A stretch of DNA of 64,000 bases from Camellia lanceoleosa. Taxonomy: Eukaryota > Streptophyta > Magnoliopsida > Ericales > Theaceae. The stretch spans positions 58,917,530 through 58,981,529 of the forward strand of contig CM045763.1 of assembly GCA_025200525.1 (NCBI GenBank). Direction: 5' to 3'. Positions within the stretch are counted from its first letter, which is position 1, and each line of letters begins with the position of its first letter. Positions 1-12,875 of this stretch are shown one piece after another. The position numbers and the translations under genes were made by a program. Below the pieces are notes generated by a model. That model was not told where the DNA came from and did not search any database. It worked only from the letters and a program-made list of their open reading frames with translations.

Positions 1-129
1 TGTTAGACCAAATTGAAAATAAAAATAAAAATAATAATAATAGAAATTATCAGTCCATTGTGACTGAAATCGACAAAAGGAAACAAGACAACTTTATTAT
101 TCCTAAGTTCCAACCAAATCCAGTCAACA

Positions 130-252
130 ATGAAACAACCGGCCGACCGCAGCACAGCAGCAGCGCCGCTGCCAGCGACGACAAACGGCGGCGCCTCTTT
201 CTCAACGGCGACTGAGTCCTCTCTCTCTTTCCAAGTTTTCGGGGATGCTTGA
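130..252 (+). other. GC-rich 40-codon reading frame, possible first exon or uORF
   Basis: A local GC-rich island in AT-rich DNA carries an ATG and 40 codons rich in Ala, Thr and Ser (begins MKQPADRSTAAAPLPATTNG) before a TGA. Its base composition resembles the N-terminal exon of a plant gene, for example a plastid-targeting leader, followed by AT-rich intron-like DNA. I see no downstream exon and do not recognise the peptide. It may equally be a 5'UTR. Weak call. Confidence 0.22.
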
Positions 253-2000
253 ATAATTAGGTTTTCTATTATTGGGTTCGAGCATTGATCTGTTCTAGAT
301 TTTAAAATTTGGAGGTATTCAACTACTAGCTTAATTCTTCTTTAATTGTGTCTAAAATTTTATTGGATTTCATTGCAATTCTACTTTTCTATTTTTCCAT
401 CAATGCTATATTTTGGGAAAAAAAGCATAGTAACTTGTAATGCTATTAAAAAACGTGGTTGTAGACTACTTGGTGTTGTGATTAGAGAGTAGTAGCTTTG
501 ATTGTTGGGGGATATAATGAAATCAAGGTGGATTCAACTAGTAATTTTGTGAACGATGTTTGTATGTATACATATTTGTTTGTGTAGAATTTATGTCTAT
601 ATGTTCCATTAATATACACATTATACATGTTTGTATATAGGTATTGAGAGGATTATGAAATGTTTTTTGAAATATATTATTATATGCACATATCAGTGGA
701 TTGTGAGTTTGTGTGGATTTTTGATTATATAATCATGCTTGTTAACAAGTGTAGTTCCAGATATGAAAGAAGCCGCACAAAGTAGAAAATTTTATTCTAT
801 CTCAATCTACTTGATTAGTTTTTCAGTACCAAGAAACAAGTAGAGGGTTCCGGTTTAGTATTTGGTAATTGAACAACTTGATCAATGTGTAAATGACCAT
901 AATATTCATGATTTGGTTTTTGAAGAGCCTACTCAATGTGGATACTAGCTAATAAATTTTTTTTTTTTTTTTGGTATTTACTATATTAGTCAATTGAAAT
1001 TTATAATGAGCTCAATGTGGATACCACAAAATTTATAAGCAAATCAAAAGAAATTCCAAATGACCTTTGACTTGTAATCTGATACAAGCTCCAAAAAAAA
1101 AAAAAAAAAAAAAAAAAAAGCAAACAAACAAAAAAACCATCACTTTGTATGTTCAAATAGGAATATAATGATAGGGGGAAAAGTTAATATGACATTTCAT
1201 TGGTTTCAATATCAACAAAAACCGCAGAACTCATGCATTGAATACCAACAAGTTCAAACAACACACATCTAAATAGAAATACACAACAACCAAAAACATC
1301 AAATTACAAAAGTAGAGACAATTCCATATTAGAACAAATCAATCTTTTAATGAAACACCACACAAACAATAAGAGCAGAACAACTTTATTGAGTAAACAA
1401 TTTCAAGATAACAATCAAGAGCCTGTGTCTTCAACGTATATGCTTAGTCATTCCACCTATGAGACAAGAAGAATCCATTCCATTTATGAGACAATACAAA
1501 TCCAATCAAAACTAGCAACATTAATTGTTGAAAAAAATAAAATAATAATAATTAATAATCCAAATGGTACATGCTCGGTCGAAAGGTGTGTTTTATATGT
1601 CATAATTATAAAGTTTTTGTGATCTTGATTATGAATTATGTGATGTTTAGTTATAAGGCTTTGTGGTAATCAAATTTATTGTGGATTTGGTTTTGTGACT
1701 TCATGGTGGTTGGTTATGAGCTGAAGCATCTTGGTTATAAGGTCTTGTGGTGTTTTGATTATGAACTAAATTGGTTTTGATTATGAAACTTTGTGAAGTT
1801 TGGTTATGAACTGAAGTGATCTTACTTAGTTTTTGTAGATAAAATACATTTTGCCCAAAATTCTATTACTTTAGAATTACCTAATAATTTCTTATCAAAT
1901 TTTTTTTTGAAAGGAAAATGTCTGTAATATTTAGGCTGTGGATTTGGACAGAGATTTGAAAAGAGAAATAAAAATGTGGTTGAAATGTGAATGAAATATA
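253..2000. other. AT-rich non-coding DNA, 3' flank of NLR-1
   Basis: No gene seen. It holds poly-T (958-972) and poly-A (1094-1119) tracts and a run of degenerate TTATGA/GGTTTTGATTATGAA repeats (1620-1810). From about 1200 onward it is recognisably similar to 57130-59380 downstream of NLR-3, for example the TCAAATTACAAA and ATCCAATCAAA stretches and the block at 1915-1990. The NLR duplication therefore included more than 1.5 kb of 3' flank. Confidence 0.6.
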
Positions 2001-2181
2001 CGGAAAATTATTAGGTACTCTTGGAGTACCAGGTGCCCATGTTCCTTCACCAATCATCATTCACCATACCGCTCATGTTTCTTAATCACTGTACACAAAA
2101 TCATAATACGCTATCTTTTTCACCAATCATAATACCATAGAATACCACGTGACCGTGCTCTCAAAATGCCCAATAATTACT
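2001..2181. mobile_element. 181-bp MITE with 9-bp TSD (TGAAATATA)
   Basis: The sequence is flanked by direct TGAAATATA copies (1992-2000 and 2182-2190). The paralogous flank of NLR-3 near 59370-59385 has the site without the insert. Ends share only a short inverted motif (AATTATTAGG against AATTATTGGG). A 9-bp duplication suggests a Mutator-like non-autonomous element. It contains repeated TCACCAATCAT. Confidence 0.7.
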
Positions 2182-2454
2182 TGAAATATAGTTACATTTC
2201 ACCTACTTTTTTTTTCCTTTTCCTTTCCAAATCTCTATCCAAATCCATGATCCAAGTACAACCCTTATAGTTCTTTCTAAATAATATAACTGGAAAAGTG
2301 GAGAAATAGATGTTGACCAAACCTTCCAAAATAAAGTCATGGGGGTTGAAACTCCTTTCCCTTAACCTATAATAAATATATAGATGAAACAAATAAGGAA
2401 TATTAAAATAAACTTACAGATATGAAATGGAGCAAACAGCCACAAATATAAAAT

Positions 2455-2860
2455 GGACAAACTTCACTTTACTCCCTTTGGTTTGGGTCATGTGTAGTTT
2501 ACCCCCTGGCGTTTAGAAATGACCCTCATGTGATTTGTGGACTGAAGTGCACTGTTAAACATTTTGTTAAATTTAATAGCAAGTGTGAAACACGTGGCAA
2601 ACATAAGGGAGTTATATGCTCATTTTCAAAGTTCAATAGGGTAATTCACACATGGAATAAAGCACTGTGGATTAAAGTGCACTTTGCCTTCCAAACAAAT
2701 GATAAAATACAAGGGTATTTTAATCTTTTTCATTAAATCGTTAACGGACTTAACAGTGCACTTCAATCTACAAACTACAAGAGAGTTATGTGGTCATTTC
2801 CAAATGTTAGGGGTAAACCGCACATGGCTCCAAACTACATGGGTAAAGTAAAGTTTGCCC
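2455..2860. mobile_element. 406-bp Mutator-like MITE with long terminal inverted repeats, 9-bp TSD
   Basis: Left end GGACAAACTTCACTTTACTC and right end (reverse complement) GGGCAAACTTTACTTTACCC form an inverted repeat of roughly 70 bp. ATATAAAAT is duplicated on both sides (2446-2454, 2861-2869). The NLR-3 flank at about 61160-61185 carries the single unoccupied site. TIR plus 9-bp TSD fits a non-autonomous MULE. Confidence 0.85.
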
Positions 2861-2911
2861 ATATAAAATTGTATGATAGTTAAGAACTATACGGATGAAA
2901 CAAGATAAATA

Positions 2912-4479
2912 TCATACTTTTTCCCAAGTTATCTATTTTCATTATGTTTTTTATTCTATTTGGAACCGTTGTTATTGGATTGCAACAAAAGATGCCAAGT
3001 TCGTTGAGTCGTGGCATTCATCCTTCCTCAACTATAAACTCTTTTACAAATGGCAGACAATCAATTTTCAATACTTCAAGTTGAGGAAAGTTACAACCAG
3101 GTGCTCTGGGGCAAACCATTTTGCTCCCCACATATGAATGGGAGTATAATTTTAGGATCTTTAATTTAGGGACTTTCTTTAGAGTCTCCATTGGGTCTTT
3201 TTGTAAATAATTCTCCAGAAGGTTAAGCTCGGTAAGGTTTGGGGGAAGTTTATCATGTTGGGGCAACTCAATTATCCACCAAATGCACTCCAACTTCAAG
3301 CTAAGAAGATTCTTGTATTGAAACAAATTCCATGTTCTTAATATCTCACCTCTGATATCCGACAACAACTTTTCAAGGTTGGTTAGTACAAGTGTTGGAT
3401 TTGATAATACCTCAATGATACACTCGGACGAATCATTGACTCCCAATTTTCTCAAATTGGAGTGTTTGTGCAAAAAACTGAAATCACACGCCATTTCTTC
3501 CGTCAACCAATATAGGGTTTGGAGGTTTGGTAAACGAATTTCAGTTGAGTAAAATCTATCCAAGTTGATCCCACAGAATGAGTGAACCTTCTTGCAGAAT
3601 CTAGGTAAGAGGATATGTCTTAGTTGCTTCATAGTCCAAGTAACATTAGAAAGGATGACACCAGGATTGCATTCTCGAACATCGAAGGTTAGCAAACCTT
3701 TCAGATTGCTTATGGTGTGAGGAATTTCAATAACCTCAAACTTTGTATAATTTGTGAATCCCAATCCAAGGTAATGCAAGTTCTTCAAATTGCCAACTTC
3801 ATTTGGAAGAGCCCTTAGAAGATAAGTCTCCTAGAAAATTCTTAGAGGTTTTCCTTGTTGGGTTTTCCAGATCTCTCCACTAAAACATAGCATAGCACAA
3901 AGCTTTGGAGTTGGATAATTCTAAGAAATGTAGTCATTGAAATTATTACCATGAGTAGTGACTCTACCTATCTTGTTCCAAGATTAAAGGTGATTACATC
4001 ATTTTGAGTGTTAAAGAAATTAATCCTTGGCCTCTCAAATGCAAAGATTGTGCAAAATATCATGAATGAGACAACTCCTAGCCTTTCCATCAAACCTCCT
4101 TTGAACAACTTGAATCAAGTTCCTTGCAATCAAGTGATTTAGATAATCATCCCCTACATCCACAACCTCTCTCACTCCACTACCTCGTATAAATCCCTCG
4201 GCTGCCCATAAATTAACTAATTTGAATGCAGAAATTTCATGGCCCTCTAGAAAAAGTCCAAAGTATAGAAAGCATGGTTTCAAATTTGTAGGCAAGTCTT
4301 TGTAACTCAATCCAAAGATTTCTGAGCATTGATCTTGATCTTGACTCATGCCCTCGAGTATCCCCTTCCATGCATTTTCTGATCTCTTTCTTAATAACAA
4401 CAATCCTGCTGCTAGTACAATTGCGAGTGGAACACCACCGCATCTTTTTAATATTTGCTCACCAATATTCTCCAGCTGA
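2912..4479 (-). pseudogene. NLR-1, C-terminal half (end of NB-ARC plus LRR)
   Basis: This is the distal half of a CC-NB-LRR immune receptor gene reading right to left. It starts at the CACTA insertion point (4479) just before the GLPL motif (CGGVPLAIV), then RNBS-D-like CFLYFGLFLEGHEI, an IHD version of the MHD motif, and a degenerate LRR region (main open stretch 3018-3788). Frameshifts occur near 4035 (inside IHDILHNLCI) and about 3800-4000, and a stop follows VEEG at 3018. The ancestral C-terminus (about GIFCCNPITTVPNRIK) lies beyond that stop, down to about 2912. The proximal half is at 51853-52866, 47 kb away. It is about 85-90% similar by eye to NLR-3. Such receptors act in the cytoplasm to detect pathogen effectors. 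This copy cannot make one. Confidence 0.92.
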
Positions 4480-4740
4480 CACTACTAAAAAATGTGCTTT
4501 TTGCGACCATCACAAGCCGTCACAAAAAATGAAAATACAGTCACAAAAGACCTTTTACCAAATGGGGGATGCTAATGTGGGGATGACAAATACTTTTTGT
4601 GACTACAAAGCAGCAATCGCAAATAATTTGCGACTGCCTAACCTACTTTTTGTGACAACTATTTTACTGTCGCAAAAAAATAAAAAACACTTTTAGCCAT
4701 TATTTTTTTACCTTCGCAAATCATTATTTTTATAATAAAA
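4480..4740. repeat. CACTA left terminus and subterminal repeats
   Basis: After CACTACTA come several short direct and inverted copies of TTTTTGCGAC / GTCACAAAA / TCGCAAAAA up to about 4730. These are the type of subterminal motifs bound by CACTA TNPA-like proteins (family knowledge). Similar motifs lie at 51785-51850. Confidence 0.75.
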
Positions 4741-5415
4741 TCAAATATACATTTGCTAGAACAAAACAATCAATTGCAAGCACCTAACAATTTTTTTTTT
4801 AATGAAAAATAACAGAATTAACAAATTAATTTAAATTTATAATAGAAATACTAACCTATTCACATATAAGTGTTCAAACAAAATATAAACTTTCATACAT
4901 GCAAAATAAATATCCATCAACCATCCTTAAAATATATTTTACTAAAAGATTCAAGTCCTCCAAAAAAAAAAAAAATGAAAAGAGAGCAACATAATCTCAG
5001 TTTGGCTCCCAAACATCACCCGCTCGATCATATGAACTACTCCCTCAAAAAAACCTGCAAAAACATATACACGTGACTTGAAAATTTAATGCATTTTTAC
5101 TTGAAATAATAAAAATAGAACTATTTCAAAAGAAATTGTCAGGAGAAAAAACGGTTCATTCTCTAAATTCCTCTGAATTGGTTGCTTGCAGCTTTTAAGT
5201 GATACAATAATTATTAGACAGCCCCAATTTTGAACATTTTGGCAATGCATGAGTAGTACTAGTGTAATTAAAATAATGTGCATATTTTGTTTACAAACAA
5301 AAATTAGGTTGGATTCTTACTTATAGACAAAGCATGTAATCAGAATGATGAAGAATTTGAAAAAATATTTGCATAATAAGTTACAGCTCCAATGGCTACT
5401 ATCATTAAAAGAGAC
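4741..5415. other. AT-rich non-coding DNA in CACTA left arm
   Basis: No gene recognised. Short frames here (for example 4870-5076 and 5086-5283) have no family resemblance. Confidence 0.5.
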
Positions 5416-5750
5416 CTTGTTGGGATCGACGGCGTCAAGATAGATAAGCTGAGCAACTATAATGTTTGCCATATCATCATCCACAGCTCCACCATTATGT
5501 ATTATCCTCTTGCGAGTCCAATTAAAACACCAAGGCAAGGAAGTGTTAAATACTAGAAGAGAAAACAAACAAACCAACAACAGAGTTGAACAAAAGACTA
5601 AAAAATTAGTCCCTTACATGCTGAAAAAGCTGACTGATAACACTCTGAAAACACTCTTGCACCATTGGGGGCGATCCTTGTCCATGTCCTTGCGCATAGG
5701 CATAGTCATAGGCTGGGAAGTATTGCAAAGAAGGGATTTGCAAATCATCC
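5416..5750 (-). pseudogene. Captured ClpP5-like fragment (two exons and an intron)
   Basis: Exon A (5750-5618) reads DDLQIPSLQYFPAYDY... ending in VISQLFQH, with an acceptor TTTAG before it and a GTAAGG donor after it. Exon B (5508-5416) reads RIIHNGGAVDDDMANIIVAQ then LIYLDAVDPNK and a GT donor. These match the segment of plastid ClpP5, a serine-protease subunit of the chloroplast Clp complex, that lies just before the active-site serine region. The catalytic Ser/His/Asp exons are absent, so no protease can be made. Substitutions (C for R in QECF, H for R in RIIH) suggest relaxed constraint. Retained introns show capture at DNA level. Family assignment is from memory of conserved ClpP5 motifs. 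Confidence 0.8.
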
Positions 5751-6238
5751 CTAAACAACAACCAAATTCAAAACTATTCAAACTGAAAGAAAGAAAGAAT
5801 AAATAAAATAAGATTAAGAAGGGGGAAAAAAAAAAAAAGGTTGTCGTGAATTGTCAGATAAATCTTACCTACTTTACCAAATTTCAGGCTCCCAAAACTC
5901 ACTAGAGTAAATGGCCTTATTGCTAGATATTTATTAAATGGATCAATTTTATTATCCTTTTCTAGGTAATCAGTTTTTTCTTACTTGTCCATGATGGCTT
6001 CACAGTCCATATTTAAATTAGGAATAGTTGCTATTTTCAATGCATATTTTGTACTAACTGTTTTGACCTCTGTATTAGAGTAGAGTTTCTGCAGAGGTAT
6101 GCATATCAACTAACAAATTCATTCATTGTTCTTAGATGTAAGTAATATATACAAAATGTATTTGATATCAGGTAGACATCAACTGAACAATAAAAATCAA
6201 AAGGATGAAAAGACAATTGGTGTTCTATGTAAACGTAC

Positions 6239-6472
6239 CTCAGCAGAGTAAGCCTGGAATATGGGTAGAAAACATTTCCGACAATAGTCATTGAATATAA
6301 GAGTGAGAACTGGAAGAGAAACACAAAAGTTGGATGCTAGGGGAAGTTTCTTCAGCCCAAATATTCCAATGGCAATAATTTGCATCAATATAAGGGAAAA
6401 TATTGTTGGACTATGTACTACTGGCCAAAACATTCCACTAGTCTCAAACTTGGGTGCATAAACATTCAATAG
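6239..6472 (-). pseudogene. Captured exon of a CSC1-like (DUF221/HYP1-type) channel gene
   Basis: A 78-codon exon bounded by TGTGCAG (acceptor) and GTACGT (donor) encodes [20 protein letters not shown], then a hydrophobic helix and [16 protein letters not shown], ending [15 protein letters not shown]. This is the C-terminal transmembrane part of plant CSC1-like/ERD4 proteins, which are hyperosmolality-gated calcium-permeable channels. Only one exon is present and it is uninterrupted by stops. It lies 0.5 kb from the ClpP5 fragment in the same orientation, as expected of gene pieces gathered by a CACTA element. Confidence 0.85.
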
Positions 6473-6952
6473 CTGCACAAGAAATATGCCAACATAATTC
6501 AAATTGCCAACCACGCAAGCCAGCACATGGACAACACTTGAAAATTCAGAATGGCTATCCACTAGGTAGAGAAATTGAATATGCTTTTGATTACTGAAGA
6601 ATTCCGAACATTCTTTTGATTACAAGCGAGTTTTCTCAATTGAATAGAGAAATTTTAACAAATACAAAGACAAATTGATAAAACTTAAAAAGTTGTTAAG
6701 TGTTAGTTACTCATAGTTGGGTATGCTTAAGCTCAATCTTGAGTTCTTGTTGAACTCTCTCCATTAGACCTTTCAGATTATGTCGAAAGCAGTGGACCGA
6801 ACCCCATCACCATGTCACATCACTTAGCAACTATTTGATCTAGCAAGAAATCCAAAGTGTGGGATCATGTAAAATACAGAGACTTAATCGGGCAAAGACA
6901 TAAAAAATAGTCAACACACATAAGTATGTACATGGATGGGTATAAATAATTG
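6473..6952. other. Non-coding DNA between captured exon and LTR element
   Basis: Probably intron sequence from the captured CSC1-like gene followed by unclassified DNA. No gene seen. The last five bases (AATTG, 6948-6952) are the target-site duplication of the next element. Confidence 0.45.
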
Positions 6953-9900
6953 TGTAGACACCCCATTTTTGACCGTCCTCAAGACTTGGACGTCACCGTT
7001 TGAATACTCGGTGATTATCCATGTTTGTGTTCGTCTCGAGTTCCCGGAGGCCTTGGCAGCGCGCCTCGTCTCAGGACCTCTTGACTCGAATGCTTCGTGT
7101 TCGGTTTTGGCACCAAACACCTGTGTTTTTGCATTGAAGGGAAGGGAATGGCTTGTTGGCCATCCCCACACCCTACCGGCCCTCCCCTATCGTCACCGGC
7201 TACATGTTTGTACCACCGGCATTGTTTTCCTAAAACCTTTAGCCGGTCGGCACTTTTTATTGCCGACCGACACTTTTTTGTGCCGATGATCCCTTTGGCT
7301 AGCCAGCGTGCACCCTGTGCACCCCTGAGGCATGGTGCATGCCAACTGTGCTAGCTGGAATGCACCATCACTCATCCCCGTGCATGGGAGTGACCCATTT
7401 GCACCTTTGACCCCTTAAACCTTCTAGAAGGTTGATCCTTTTGCCCAAGCTTCTTGGAGAAGCTTGGACAGCTGTCTTAGCTTCTCCAAGAAGCCAAGAC
7501 CCTTGTGCACCCTTTGCCCCTTTTGGTTAGCTTCTTGGAGAAGCCTTGAGCCTTTATTTGTGCCTATATAAACACCATCCTTCTCCCTTTGTTGGGGGTT
7601 AGCCATTTTTGATAAAAAAAAAAACCAGAGCTTCTATATCTATATATCTGTGTTCTACTCTCTCTCTCTCTATATTTTCCCTCTCTCTCCTCTTGTGTGT
7701 GTGTTTTTAGGCCTAAAAGTGTGGTTTTACCTTACTTTTGCACCAATACACACACCATTACACCTTAGCTCGAGATTGGGAGACTTGGAGGGTGGTTTGA
7801 TGAGTTTTTGGACTGGTTTTGATCAATAGAGGAGGGCTGCACCACCTGTTCTTCAAGTGTTCTTCAAGGGTGAGCACTTTACTTTAGATTCCCCATTTTT
7901 GCAACAAGTTTTTACCTATCTTCCTTTATGTTTTGAGCTTTGTGTATAACTGAAAAAAGTCTTAGATGTTCTTGCTTTTGAACCTTCATTAAGGTCATTT
8001 TGTGGTTTGAGTGCAAACTCACCCTTTTAGGCCTTATTTTGGCCTATTTAGTGTCTTTACTTTGGGCCTTATTTGCCTTGTTGTTTTGGATCCTTTCACC
8101 ACTGAAAACCAGTGGGTTTTTAGTGGTAAAGAAGGTGGTTTGAAGTCTTGTATAGGGGAGGGACACCCCTCTCCCCTTTGTCCCTCTTTGGCCTTTGTCT
8201 TTGGCTTAAAAGGGAACATGCATGCTTGCTTGTTTTTGGCGCCATTTCAGAGTTTTTTTGGATGTTTTGGAGCATGTTACACCTCTGTCTAATGGTGGTT
8301 TTGTGGTCCTTAGCATGCTTTGTATACTTGCTTTGTAATCCTCCATTTTGCCTAGAAATGTGCCATGGGTTTAGCCTTGTATATCCTCATGTTTTGGCTT
8401 GACTTATTAAAGCTTTTGGCCATGATTAGTCTTGTTTTAGGTCTGTTGGCCACTAGTTTTACCATTTTTGGCATGCTCAATATAGTTGTTTTGTATTGTT
8501 GCTTGTAAGCATTGAGGATGTGATCCATGTATATGCATTGGATAGGTTACTTAGATGATTTGAGATCATTTAATATGTTATTTCAGTCCCTATACCATGT
8601 TTATATGTCCCCATTTGTCATGCCTTTCATGCTTTGAAACATTGGTTTTTATGCCTAGGAATGGACATTATGCATGCTTGCATATTTCAGGCATTTGGGA
8701 ATACCATGTCAAAGGTGCGTGTGTGTATTTTTGCATGCTAGAAATCTGTTTTTGGTGGCCTAATACATGCTATGAATGGTCATGTTGGTGGTAGTGAAAA
8801 CCCCCTTATTTATGCCTTGGTTTTGGGCCCATTTGCTTGCATGTTTGCATGAGTATTGGTCTACCATTTTGGGCATCTTTTGCCACTGTTTTGGGGAGAT
8901 GGGAGGTCTGTCCCATTGTGGTTTAAGTCTACTATTGCCTCCTTGAATCATGTTTGTTGCATGCTTGATTAGCAAAGCCTTGTTATATGCTAGTTCTTTT
9001 ACAAGAATTGTCCATATTTGCATTATACTTTGCATCTTGCATGCCTAGTATTGCACACTTGCCATAACATGTTGCATTGCATTTGGTATGTCTTGCACTT
9101 CATGTCATGTTGCATCATTTGAGCCATGTTGTATACATGCATTCCATGTCTTGGTTTGGGGTGTCAAACCAAGTGTAAGGGTTGAGAGGAGTTCACACTA
9201 CAAGTGGTGCAACTTGTCTCAACTCTTGGTCACTAAGGCCCTTGATCTATACATGATAGGGTCTTGGTCTCATTTGTGTGTTGCATGCATTTTGACATTA
9301 AAATGCAATCTTGGTTCCTTAGGCTATCATGCACCAAGATGCATAATTGATGGCCCAAGAACCAAGGGTCATGCTTCCTTGAGTCCCATGCATGATAGGA
9401 AGCATTGGCCATGCTTACATATGCTCAAAAAACCATACCATGCACTGCCTGTCTGCTGTTGCTGTCAAACTGTCCTCTGCAGGAATTTTCTGGCGACCGG
9501 CAGCATAGAGTGCCGACCGGCACTATATGGGTGGCCGATAACCTTTCTAGAAGCCGATGGAAATTATAGCTAGCCGGTGGGCACTTCCCCCAGCCGGTGA
9601 TGTACAGCAGCATGCAAGGAAGGTGTTCTGGGACTTTGGCAATTTTTGGAGAGACAGGGCAGTAAGAATAGAGGCGACAGTGGTATGGTGTGGGTTTCCC
9701 CGGGCGAGTCGGATCCGAGCATGCATCATTCGCGCATCCCGAGGCGGGGGGCCGTGGCCTCCCTTCTTTTTGCATTTATGTACTAAGCAATTAGGAATTT
9801 TGTAATAATTTATTTATTCATTATTCGGACTGTATTATTCTTTTGGTCCCTCCGTGTGAGGGCATATTTGTAATAAGTGTGGGTGTGTGTGTGTATGTCT

Positions 9901-10886
9901 TCCAACCCCCATTTCTTTCTTCCCTTTTATTTATCTGCTTATGATGGTAGATTAGGGCATTTTTTTAAATTAGCATACCTTATGCAATGCATGCGTGCGT
10001 CTATGCATTTGTTGACATGCATCGGGCTCGGTACATCATACAAGCTGCATTATTTTTTTTTCGATTTCCAAATTGAATACATGCTATTTGTAGCATTCCA
10101 TATGCCATGTTTTGGTTAGCCGAGCCTGCTCTAGATTGCACCCTTGCCTGCGATGCATTAGTCACTCTAACATGAACTAGGACATGCATGTTTGCTAACT
10201 AGTTTATTGTTTTGGCACGGAGTACGATGTAAGTATTTATGCTTTAGCATCTCGCATGCGTGTAGATGTTAACATGACAGCATGATTACCATGTGGCTAA
10301 ATGCTTATATGAGATAAACTATTTGAATGCCTGTGGGTGGAGGTTGGATTGCTTGAGTTGGGAAAACTCGTTGAAATCCGTGTTTTAGCCTACTTGTGAG
10401 CAGCCAATTTCAAAGCACTTTCAAAACAAACGGATATGCAATGTTTATTTCCAAATTAGGCAATCTAGTCTATACTTGTTTGCTGTGTGCATAACATAGT
10501 AACTCTAGGCTAATAAATGGAATAAGAACACATAAAGTTTTCAAAATCGGATATCATGGTTAGTAGAGGCCGGTCTTCGGATCGGGCGAAAGGGGGTGCT
10601 CATGGCTGACCTTCCCCGATTGTACCCAAGCTCCCGAGCCAAGACAACTTTGGTGATGATGGGCATGTGGCCTTTGGCACCGAGTCAGGGTTTCCTAAAT
10701 TTCCCATTTTAAAAAATATTTAGGTGGCGACTCTGTATCTGGCAAAGCAGTCCATGTTTGGCACTTCTTTTCTAAAAAATCTGTTTCTCAAAACGATTTG
10801 CCAGATTTGGACTCTTTGGTTCAGATTTAGAACCGTGACACAAATCGAGTCCGAACTGTAGCGGGGTCCCTCGCGGACGTGCTACA
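6953..10886 (+). mobile_element. 3.9-kb solo LTR or LARD-like element (TGTAGACACC...GCTACA), TSD AATTG
   Basis: The element begins TGTAGACACCCCATTTTTGA and ends CTCGCGGACGTGCTACA. AATTG is duplicated directly outside (6948-6952, 10887-10891). TG...CA ends and a 5-bp TSD are LTR-retrotransposon hallmarks. No gag or pol is present, so a very long solo LTR, as in Tat/Ogre-type Ty3/gypsy elements, is the simplest reading. A TATA-like CTATATAAACA lies near 7564, followed by CT-rich DNA. Near the 3' end are GGTGGCGACTC and a GTAGCGGGGTCCCTCGCGG motif. A second copy is at 44321-48073. The many short frames inside are not genes. Confidence 0.75.
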
Positions 10887-12655
10887 AATTGGTACATTTC
10901 TCATTACACAACTCCTCTCTACCACTACTAAAAAATTGAATTTTTGCGTCTATTTTTTTGCGACAATCTATTCAGCTGTGGAAAAAAAATATATTTGGGA
11001 CATCATAATATGAGACAAAAGTAAGTGATAATTGAAGGGCCCAATTTATGAGTGACTTTAAACCTCATTCAGCCTGTAGGAATGCAAGGCCCAATTTATT
11101 TCTCTGACTTCTTTTTGTTTATTTGTTCTATTCCCAGTCTTGCCCTAGACAGGTATTAAAACCATTAGGATTCGAAATCACTCTCTTTCTCTCGTCGTCT
11201 GAAGAACACCGGTATGAATCTCTGTCTCTCTCGATCTCTCAATCTCTCCCTCGATCTCTTAATCTCTCTCTTGATCTCTGTCTCTCTCTTGTACAATCTC
11301 GATCTCCTTATATCTGCATACACATTATCTGACCTTTTTTAGATAATTTTTCTTCTCTTAAAAATCTCTCTATACAAGTATATATATGAATTTATAAATG
11401 TATCTCTATGTATTGATTGAATAATCATCCTTATTTTATTTTCAGGTTCTCGATTGATCTAATCATTAATTGGTGGCGGTGGAAAAATCAGCTCCTTTGA
11501 GAAAAGAAACCCTAACTTTCTCATTGAAGGTAAGTTCTAATCTATTTGTTTACATGTTTGTTCTGGTTTTGATCTTGTTTAGATTTGTATTGAACTACTC
11601 TTTGTTAGCTTTTTGTTTACTGTTTGGGAATTGATTTCAATTTGTTAGCATTTGTAGCTTGAATGCCATGTTTATTGACAAATGTGCTCAGTTAAAATAC
11701 AGTTAATGTGTTGATTATTGTTGATGTTGTGATTAATTGGTGCAAATTTCAACATAGACAAATGAGAAATTAGTTTTTGTTTCCAATTCCAAAAAGAGTA
11801 GGAGTATAAACTCTAATTATTTGATAAATATTTTCCCAAAAAAATAAAATAAAAATGATTAGATGATTACAACTAAGAGCATACATTTTATGATAAAAGA
11901 GTTGCTATAGTTTACATCTTAAAACTAGAACTACTAGACAATTGGGAATCATTATATAATATAAGCAAAGACATTGTAAGGTCTTTATTGATGAAAAACT
12001 TCAATCTATTTTTCTCAAATTTTTGAATTTTTATAATGTAAAAATCTATGTGTCATATTATTGGTTCTCATCAATCTTTTTTTCTTTTTTAATTTTAATT
12101 ATCAATATCGCAATACCTTTCAAATTTTGTCCATTAATTAGAGAATCTTTGGAATTTTCAACAATATGGAAACATTTTATTTCTTAAATTGATGATGAAA
12201 ATCTCAATATATGTTTCTTAAATTATTAGTGACAATTGATTTGTAAACTAGTGGTTTTTCCTTAATTGGATAGTAAATTGAAATTAAAAAATTTGAGGAC
12301 TTCTTGTTTTTTCTTTCGTAGATTTTTTGGTTTTTGCTTTTGAGGACTTCTTGTCCTTCTTTGTACTTCTCTTTTCTCCTTTTTGATAAAATTCTTCTTT
12401 TATTGCTGATCTAAAAAAAAAAAAAGGAAATAATTTTTTTTTTTACAAAATAATAATAATAAAAAGTTCTGGCTTTTGAACAGATTGTTCAAGAGAGGAT
12501 TTTTTTCTTAAACTTGAGTCCTATTTCCTCTTCTTCTAGCAGCATTTCTTTTTTTAAACAAGTAGAAATTTAGCATCAGCTTTTTGTTGTCTTCAGTAAA
12601 TGATGGGACATTATAATCAATTGAAGCATCAAGGGTTTTGCTGCTTCAGTAGCCA

Positions 12656-12730
12656 CACGACTAGAAATACGATTTTTTGCGTCTATTTTTTTGCGACTGA
12701 TTATTTAACCGTCGCAAAAAATCACTTTTT
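12656..12730. repeat. Second CACTA-like terminus inside cassette A
   Basis: CACGACTAGAAATACGATTT followed by TTTGCG and an inverted CGTCGCAAAAAAT. The cassette B equivalent at 42344 still has the regular CACTACTAGAAATACGA. It marks a second CACTA subfamily end in the same orientation as the first, suggesting nested or tandemly joined elements. Confidence 0.6.
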
Positions 12731-12837
12731 ACATCATAATCCCATTTTACTTAACCCCCAAAATCATGTTCTTAACTAAAAAAAAAACCCCCCAAATCGT
12801 GTAAAACTTGCCTTATCCCCTTTCACTCTTATTTCCC

Positions 12838-12875
<38 letters not shown>

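Noticed and set aside
7097..9805. Many short frames on both strands (for example 8011-8292, 9088-9573, 9425-9775)
   Set aside because: All lie inside the 3.9-kb TG...CA element, overlap each other on opposite strands, and are not conserved in the copy at 44321-48073.
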